From: Rothia gullae
Lineage (GTDB): Bacteria > Actinomycetota > Actinomycetes > Actinomycetales > Micrococcaceae
Length of the DNA: 64,000 bases
NCBI RefSeq assembly: GCF_024294905.1
Contig: NZ_JANCOC010000001.1
Location: 1-64,000, forward strand
Reading direction: 5' to 3'
Numbering within the stretch: the first letter of the stretch is position 1; each line of letters opens with the position of its first letter. A model generated the notes under the pieces. It saw only the letters and a program-made list of their open reading frames with translations, searched no databases and was not told the origin of the DNA. Positions 59,601-64,000 of the stretch are shown here, in pieces. A program made the translations under genes and the position numbers.

Positions 59601-60082
59601 ATGGCTGCAGTGCCAACCAGAGACGTGAGAAGCCAGACGTAGCGTCCTTCAGTCCAAATATTGAGGACATAGGTAGCAACACCAGTCAGAGGAATAAACG
59701 CAAGACCGGTTGCTGCAAAAGAGTAGGAAGCGATACGTAGGCGCTCCACGAAACGGTAGGTGAGCAGACCAGCTCCGTAGAAGACGACTGCTCCAAGCGC
59801 CATTGCAAGGACACGGAAGATAGCCGTTTCATCCTGAGACGACGTCACAGAGGTGACAAAAAGACCCGCAGCACCGATGAGTAGGAGCGAACCGATGTAC
59901 AGAACAATATTGAGGAAGATATCCTCATTGACCAGGCGTCGCTGCGCAGGAGGCTGAGGATACGAGCCCGACAGGGACGGGGGAACGTACAGACCGAGAC
60001 CTTGCGGCTGGACATACTGAGGGCTCTGAGACGAAGAGTGAGAGCTAGAGGATGCCTGATGAGGTTGTGTCGGCTGAGACAT
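56663..60082 (-). CDS. Giant multi-spanning membrane protein of unknown function
   Basis: A 1139-residue protein with a Ser/Gln/Pro-rich N-terminal tail (about residues 1-48), then an almost unbroken series of hydrophobic helices, roughly thirty, separated by short loops, and a hydrophilic Gln/Pro-rich C-terminal tail of about 60 residues. Both tails are probably on the same side, but this is inference. There is no transporter, glycosyltransferase or ATPase motif that I can recognise. The architecture recalls actinobacterial proteins labelled SCO7613 C-terminal-domain membrane proteins; that is a resemblance in layout only. The ATG at 60082 follows AAGGAGAAACC. It stands alone between tuf and the S10 operon with its own terminator. 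Function not assigned. Confidence 0.75.
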   Translation of the reverse strand: MSQPTQPHQASSSSHSSSQSPQYVQPQGLGLYVPPSLSGSYPQPPAQRRLVNEDIFLNIVLYIGSLLLIGAAGLFVTSVTSSQDETAIFRVLAMALGAVVFYGAGLLTYRFVERLRIASYSFAATGLAFIPLTGVATYVLNIWTEGRYVWLLTSLVGTAAIVGACALMRNRVMAYLLISFIVSDSLAATKVAALPFVWYFVSLTAVATVLGLVLHFTPNAAPKGIREGLVDASRIFVPATAIAIFFFTNDLSYTDAGIAFAVMSVHAILFTWLNGTADYYAQARIYPIASILSFIMDSDHGPWFPSIFFVSVLVVNLISAYVFIPRLQKTIAGSAPATDEQPEQVQSTPAIPWAKEAPHHPAHKMEWLPAIDACVGVFFSFFALIDAFFTAHAADSPVYATRWSAFLPYAEGNQGIFPAPWVIGVLCIVSFLLYRKAIQPLLLMSFVALIPVVGMYASPGNQGTFYLFFTAAVVIYLVSAKAPEARTAGAVLSNIGYAIGMIQLFLALIPEIQTSESLLMFALVCTAIALLTFVLSQGVAAQNASYRLVEMSVYLFLGVFALFVGYVANHVDGGAHGRFWVGFPLFSGAVLFLSVLSALILARALRLSDVGSFRSTLVSSIRIAFYTTLIIATIGSRHYLLYGLQKEYIAVALPALLTVVYGALGFFMPAGSSIRSELLTVARFPICWSVILLAISGNMMESLVDFLVLALLAVQALCSVLLYAYSKRNYEAYAAATFFTLGSILSAGRFIGDFDNLLFAVATPMIFIAVWVLALIFRIPRMQIGASISITTFCIGSLWNLFNTRESTMVMTLLGYYALIAVVILFVLKVTLPVEVFGVNANVRPRIAVPVGNTMVDLPMYGPLGAPYARFMSRRPLSQGIYAPVNTLLMIPALAVLGFYTFVGLVFEPKQVELNALLWGLGALSFVSVTKAKNLPTVCTTAFSLFIARLVIDYSKSNPLSIMIEVALLILLAVVTAKVLKNFIAKRPVDEQISDSPLYWALGLQVFLTLVTWAVPADGPDIVVLVLGIALTLLSALLLDQVWTYIATALVTLDLAILLNGLNPLTLLIISILLIAGVIWRLLVRQNKQDAAAPHQDSEQLGNFPHTQDQPGMYPKGNVQMQQPPDPQQGYQPRHEENI

Positions 60083-60569
60083 GGTTTCTCCTTAGGCTGT
60101 AGTGATACTTCTACGATACGAGAGTCTTTAGACATAAAAGCTTTATTACGAGCAATAAAGCGCATGGAACTTACTGAAAGTAGATTGAAAGCTCCCTGAG
60201 AGTTGCATTCAGGGAAGTGCCTCAAATTGACAAACACGAGTTAAGTGTTCTTAAACACTTAACTCGTGTTTGTATTGCGTAAGCGCTCTATCTCTGAGAG
60301 AATTGACGACGTTGTCAAAGCGTCTACCTGTACTGAAGGTAGGCCCACGTATGACCCGGTCCGAAGGATGACGGGACGAGTTTGTCTAGAAAATAGGCGA
60401 CACGCCCGAGTTCGGGGGTCGGTACTCAGGCGGGGTGAGGAACCCGGCAAAGCCGGATTCAGTCCGTTCTGAGTGGCGCACGTGATGAATATATCGCGTT
60501 CCTTAAGCGCTATAACAAAGGGGCAAAAGCTCCGATACAGGGAATACATCAAGAAAGAGAGTCCGACAG
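60083..60569. other. Divergent intergenic region before the S10 operon
   Basis: 487 bp between the leftward membrane gene and rpsJ. It holds a perfect 19-bp inverted repeat (60231-60272) and, after it, a leader of about 290 bp before rpsJ with several small stems, for example AACCCGGC/GCCGGATT around 60440-60460. A TTGACG near 60303 is a possible -35 without a well-spaced -10. Confidence 0.5.
60231..60272. repeat. Perfect 19-bp inverted repeat with 4-nt loop
   Basis: CAAACACGAGTTAAGTGTT (60231-60249) is followed by CTTA and its exact reverse complement (60254-60272). No mismatch. It lies between two diverging genes, so it does not sit where a terminator is expected for either. Confidence 0.95.
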
Positions 60570-60878
60570 ATGGCGGGACAGAAAATCCGCATCCGTCTGA
60601 AGTCCTATGACCACGAGGTCATCGATTCTTCGGCACGGAAAATCGTCGAAACGGTAAAGGGCGCAGGCGCAACTGTAGTTGGCCCCGTGCCGCTGCCGAC
60701 CGAGAAGAACGTTTACTGTGTTATCCGTTCTCCCCACAAGTACAAGGACAGCCGCGAGCACTTCGAGATGCGTACGCACAAGCGTCTGATCGACGTTGTT
60801 GATCCGACCCCCAAGGCTGTTGATGCCCTCATGCGTCTCGACCTGCCGGCAGACGTAAACATCGAGATTAAGCTGTAG
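60570..60878 (+). CDS. rpsJ: 30S ribosomal protein S10
   Basis: 102 residues; head protein of the 30S subunit and partner of NusB in antitermination. [29 protein letters not shown] and the loop [26 protein letters not shown] are diagnostic. First gene of the S10 operon here, ATG at 60570, and rplC follows 13 bp later. Confidence 0.98.
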   Translation: MAGQKIRIRLKSYDHEVIDSSARKIVETVKGAGATVVGPVPLPTEKNVYCVIRSPHKYKDSREHFEMRTHKRLIDVVDPTPKAVDALMRLDLPADVNIEIKL

Positions 60879-60891
60879 AGGATCGCATCTA

Positions 60892-61548
60892 ATGACTAAT
60901 AAATTCGAGCGCCAGGTGAAGGGCCTGCTGGGCACCAAGCTCGGCATGACCCAGGTCTGGGACGAGGACGGCAAGTTCGTGCCCGTCACCGTCGTCAAGG
61001 CTGATTCTAACGTTGTTACCCAGATCCGTAACCAGGAAACTGACGGCTACGAAGCTGTTCAGATCGGTTTCGGTGCAATCGACTCTCGCAAGGTTACCAA
61101 GCCCCTGGCTGGTCACTTCGAGAAGGCCGGTGTTACCCCCCGTCGCCACATCGTCGAGCTGCGTACCGCAGATGCTTCTGAGTATTCCCTCGGTCAGGAA
61201 CTGACCGTTGAGCTCTTCGAAGCAGGCCAGAAGGTCGACGTCGTTGGTAAGACCAAGGGTAAGGGCTTCGCAGGTGTTATGAAGCGTCACGGCTTCAAGG
61301 GTGTTGGCGCGTCTCACGGTCAGCACAAGAACCACCGTAAGCCCGGTTCCATCGGTGGCGCATCCTACCCCGCACGCGTGTTCAAGGGTATGCGCATGGC
61401 TGGCCGTATGGGCGCAGCACGTCACACTACCTTGAACCTGACTATCCAGGGTGTGGACGCAGAGAACAATGTCCTGCTGATCAAGGGCGCAATCCCCGGT
61501 CCCAAGGGCGGCGTTGTTCTGGTTCGTACCGCTGTGAAGGGAGCCTAA
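60892..61548 (+). CDS. rplC: 50S ribosomal protein L3
   Basis: 218 residues; binds near the peptidyl-transferase centre. [20 protein letters not shown] at the start and the signature [21 protein letters not shown] (about residues 136-156) identify it. GAGGATCGC lies before the ATG at 60892. Confidence 0.98.
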   Translation: MTNKFERQVKGLLGTKLGMTQVWDEDGKFVPVTVVKADSNVVTQIRNQETDGYEAVQIGFGAIDSRKVTKPLAGHFEKAGVTPRRHIVELRTADASEYSLGQELTVELFEAGQKVDVVGKTKGKGFAGVMKRHGFKGVGASHGQHKNHRKPGSIGGASYPARVFKGMRMAGRMGAARHTTLNLTIQGVDAENNVLLIKGAIPGPKGGVVLVRTAVKGA

Positions 61549-61553
61549 TACTC

Positions 61554-62171
61554 ATGGCTGTTAAGACCCTTAAGGTAGACCTGCCCGCAGAGATTTTCGA
61601 CGCGCAGGCATCCGTGCCCCTGCTGCACCAGGTTGTCGTTGCACAGCTCGCCGCTGCACGCCAGGGCACCCACAAGACCAAGAATCGCGGCGAGGTTTCC
61701 GGTGCAGGCCGTAAGCCCTTCAAGCAGAAGGGCACCGGTAACGCACGTCAGGGCTCCATCCGTGCACCGCACATGACCGGCGGTGGCGTTGTTCACGGTC
61801 CGACCCCGCGTAACTACGCACAGCGCACCCCCAAGAAGATGATCGCCGCTGCACTGCGCGGTGCTCTCTCCGATCGCGCTCGTCACGACCGCGTCCACGT
61901 TGTCGAGAACTTCATCTCCGGTGAAACCCCCTCGACCAAGGCTGCAAAGGCTGCATTCGCAGCTATCACCGAGCGCAAGAACATCCTTCTTGTGATTGCT
62001 CGTGCAGAGGACGTTGTGGCTCTGTCCGCACGTAACCTGGAGAACGTCCACGTTCTGTACGCAGATCAGCTCAACACCTACGATGTGCTGGTTTCTGACG
62101 ACGTGGTCTTCACCAAGGCAGCATTCGAGGCATTCGTTGCTGCAGCTCAGAAGAAGGAGGGCGCTAAGTAA
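61554..62171 (+). CDS. rplD: 50S ribosomal protein L4
   Basis: 205 residues; early-assembly protein lining the exit tunnel. The Arg/Lys-rich extended loop [41 protein letters not shown] (about 43-83) is the family hallmark. ATG at 61554, 5 bp after rplC, with GGGAGCC upstream; its TAA overlaps the rplW ATG. Confidence 0.98.
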   Translation: MAVKTLKVDLPAEIFDAQASVPLLHQVVVAQLAAARQGTHKTKNRGEVSGAGRKPFKQKGTGNARQGSIRAPHMTGGGVVHGPTPRNYAQRTPKKMIAAALRGALSDRARHDRVHVVENFISGETPSTKAAKAAFAAITERKNILLVIARAEDVVALSARNLENVHVLYADQLNTYDVLVSDDVVFTKAAFEAFVAAAQKKEGAK

Positions 62172-62473
62172 TGAGCGTTTCCACCAAGTCTGTATACGAC
62201 GTGATCATCGCTCCCGTCGTTTCCGAGAAGAGCTACGGTCAGCTCGACGAAGGTAAGTACACCTTCGAGGTCGCTACCGATTCCAACAAGCTGGAAATCA
62301 AGCAGGCCATCGAGAAGATCTTTGACGTCAAGGTTGCTTCCGTCAACACCATCAACCGTCAGGGCAAGCGCAAGCGCACCCGTTTCGGTTGGGGCGCTCG
62401 CAAGAACACCAAGCGTGCGATTGTGACCCTCAAGGAAGGCACCATCGACATCTTCGGCGGTCCGCAGGCATAA
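62171..62473 (+). CDS. rplW: 50S ribosomal protein L23
   Basis: 100 residues; at the exit of the tunnel, docking site for trigger factor and [28 protein letters not shown] and [29 protein letters not shown] are characteristic. The ATG shares a base with the rplD stop. Confidence 0.98.
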   Translation: MSVSTKSVYDVIIAPVVSEKSYGQLDEGKYTFEVATDSNKLEIKQAIEKIFDVKVASVNTINRQGKRKRTRFGWGARKNTKRAIVTLKEGTIDIFGGPQA

Positions 62474-62513
62474 GCCCCGCGGAGACCACTTTAACGAAGG
62501 AAGAAATATCTAA

Positions 62514-63350
62514 ATGGGTATTCGTAAGTACAAGCCGACGACCCCGGGTCGCCGCGGTTCGAGCGTTGCTGATTTCTCCGAGATCACCCGCTCCACCCCG
62601 GAAAAGTCCCTGCTTCGTCCGCTTCACAAGACCGGCGGCCGTAACAACACCGGCCGCATCACCACCCGTCACAAGGGTGGCGGCCACAAGCGCCAGTACC
62701 GTCTGATCGACTTCCGTCGTCACGACAAGGACGGCGTTAACGCACGCGTTGCACACATCGAGTACGATCCCAACCGTACCGCTCGCATCGCGCTGTTGCA
62801 CTACTTCGATGGTTCCAAGCGCTACATCATTGCTCCGAACAAGCTTGCTCAGGGCGACATCGTCGAATCCGGCCCCGCAGCTGACATCAAGCCCGGTAAC
62901 AACCTGCCCCTGCGCAACATCCCCGTTGGTACCGTGATTCACTGTGTAGAGCTCCGCCCCGGTGGCGGCGCAAAGCTGGCTCGTTCCGCAGGTGCTTCTG
63001 TACAGCTGGTTGCTAAGGAAGGTAAGTACGGTCAGCTCCGTCTGCCCTCCGGCGAAATCCGCAACGTGGATGTTCGCTGCCGTGCAACCGTTGGTGAAGT
63101 TGGCAACGCTGAGCAGTCCAACATTAACTGGGGTAAGGCAGGCCGTAACCGCTGGAAGGGCATCCGTCCGACCGTCCGTGGTGTGGTCATGAACCCGGTT
63201 GACCACCCGCACGGTGGTGGTGAAGGTAAGACCTCCGGTGGTCGTCACCCGGTTAACCCCAACGGTAAGCCCGAGGGTCGTACCCGCCGTCCCAACAAGG
63301 AAAGCGACAAGCTCATCGTTCGTCGCCGTCGTACTGGCAAGAAGCGCTAA
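62514..63350 (+). CDS. rplB: 50S ribosomal protein L2
   Basis: 278 residues; needed for peptidyl-transferase activity. [17 protein letters not shown] at the start, then [18 protein letters not shown], and the C-terminal signature [19 protein letters not shown] containing the conserved His are present. ATG at 62514 with AAGGAAGAA upstream. Confidence 0.98.
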   Translation: MGIRKYKPTTPGRRGSSVADFSEITRSTPEKSLLRPLHKTGGRNNTGRITTRHKGGGHKRQYRLIDFRRHDKDGVNARVAHIEYDPNRTARIALLHYFDGSKRYIIAPNKLAQGDIVESGPAADIKPGNNLPLRNIPVGTVIHCVELRPGGGAKLARSAGASVQLVAKEGKYGQLRLPSGEIRNVDVRCRATVGEVGNAEQSNINWGKAGRNRWKGIRPTVRGVVMNPVDHPHGGGEGKTSGGRHPVNPNGKPEGRTRRPNKESDKLIVRRRRTGKKR

Positions 63351-63362
63351 GGAGCCTGAAAC

Positions 63363-63644
63363 ATGCCTCGTAGTTTGAAGAAGGGCCCTTTCGTTGATCA
63401 GCACCTCTACCTGAAGGTTGCAGCTCAGAACGAGAAGGGCACCAAGAACGTAATCAAGACTTGGTCGCGTCGCTCGATGATTATCCCCGACATGCTCGGT
63501 CACACCATCGCAGTGTACGACGGTCGCAAGCACGTGCCGGTGTTCATCACCGAGTCGATGGTTGGTCACAAGCTCGGTGAGTTTGCTCCGACCCGCACTT
63601 TCCGCAGCCACGTGAAGGACGACCGTAAGGGCAAGCGTCGCTAA
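63363..63644 (+). CDS. rpsS: 30S ribosomal protein S19
   Basis: 93 residues; head protein next to S13. [15 protein letters not shown] and the motif [30 protein letters not shown] are diagnostic. GGAGCC precedes the ATG at 63363. Confidence 0.98.
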   Translation: MPRSLKKGPFVDQHLYLKVAAQNEKGTKNVIKTWSRRSMIIPDMLGHTIAVYDGRKHVPVFITESMVGHKLGEFAPTRTFRSHVKDDRKGKRR

Positions 63645-63704
63645 TCGGTTCAAACCGATAAGCTAACGTTTCCCTTTCGGCAATAGACGAAAGAGAGATA
63701 GGCA

Positions 63705-64000
63705 ATGGAAGCCAAGGCATCAGCGCGTTTCGTTCGCGTTACGCCTATGAAGGCCCGCCGTGTCGTCAACCTGATCCGTGGTAAGCAGGCGGAAGAGGCT
63801 CTGGCGATTCTGAAGTTCGCCCCCCAGGCAGCTTCGGAACCGGTATACAAGATCGTTGCTTCGGCAGTAGCTAACGCTCGTCAGAAGGCAACCCAGCAGG
63901 GTCTGCCCTTCCGCGAGGAAGAGCTGTTCATCAGCGAAGCATTCGTGAACGAGGGCCCGACCATGAAGCGCATTCAGCCCCGCGCTCAGGGTCGCGCATA
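63705..64000 (+). CDS. rplV: 50S ribosomal protein L22 (partial, runs off the window)
   Basis: The first 98 codons are present. The N-terminus [20 protein letters not shown] and the later [15 protein letters not shown] are those of L22, which lines the exit tunnel and carries the macrolide-related hairpin; that hairpin (about residues 80-95, [17 protein letters not shown]) is at the very end of the visible part. ATG at 63705 with GAGAGATAGG upstream. The stop lies beyond the window. Confidence 0.97.
   Translation, partial: MEAKASARFVRVTPMKARRVVNLIRGKQAEEALAILKFAPQAASEPVYKIVASAVANARQKATQQGLPFREEELFISEAFVNEGPTMKRIQPRAQGRA

Overview
The window comes from a moderately high-GC actinobacterium of the Micrococcaceae, most likely an oral Rothia close to R. 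mucilaginosa. This is an inference from gene content and order (tRNA-Trp-secE-nusG-rplKA, rplJL, rpoBC, rpsL-rpsG-fusA-tuf, the S10 cluster), protein style (NusG with a long acidic N-terminal extension, TTG/GTG starts for rplK, rpoB, rpsL, fusA and tuf) and the narGHJI-narK nitrate block. No database search was run.

Layout. 1-3.3 kb: pfkA and an aspartate-type aminotransferase on the minus strand, then tRNA-Trp. 3.4-10.1 kb: secE, nusG, rplK, rplA, two inserted transporter genes (a TehA/SLAC1-type channel and an orphan ABC ATPase), and rplJ-rplL behind an attenuator-type leader. 10.4-15.7 kb: a sucrose locus with an intact GH32 hydrolase, a badly broken sucrose-type PTS permease, a GNAT acetyltransferase and a LacI-family repressor whose start codon overlaps an operator-like site resembling one in front of the permease. 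15.8-26.0 kb: a nearly complete molybdenum-cofactor and molybdate-uptake island (moeA, mobA, moaD, moaA on minus; modA, modB, a second moeA, moaC, mog, moaE, moeZ on plus). 26.1-34.3 kb: respiratory nitrate reductase narGHJI and the nitrate/nitrite carrier narK, the evident customer of that cofactor. 34.6-40.5 kb: glycine cleavage gcvP and gcvT (no gcvH) and L-serine dehydratase. 40.7-48.2 kb: rpoB-rpoC. 48.7-50.9 kb: a secreted neutral ceramidase whose C-terminal domain is cut off by two frameshifts. 51.5-55.9 kb: rpsL, rpsG, fusA, tuf. 56.7-60.1 kb: a very large multi-spanning membrane protein of unknown function on minus. 60.6-64.0 kb: the start of the S10 operon (rpsJ, rplC, rplD, rplW, rplB, rpsS, partial rplV).

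How the genes work together. Housekeeping translation and transcription genes form the frame. Between them sit metabolic modules. Molybdate is taken up (ModAB), built into molybdopterin (MoaA, MoaC, MoaD, MoaE, MoeZ), inserted (Mog, MoeA) and nucleotide-loaded (MobA) for NarG, which with NarHI reduces nitrate at the membrane while NarK exchanges nitrate and nitrite. The sucrose module appears to be decaying: hydrolase and repressor are intact but the phosphotransferase permease has two nonsense codons and a large deletion. GcvP, GcvT and serine dehydratase link glycine and serine catabolism.

I found no CRISPR array, prophage, insertion sequence or clearly new multi-gene system. The most interesting leads are the decaying scr locus and its operator pair, the frameshifted ceramidase, a perfect 20-bp tandem duplication before the aminotransferase gene, a perfect 19-bp inverted repeat upstream of the S10 operon, and the giant membrane protein.
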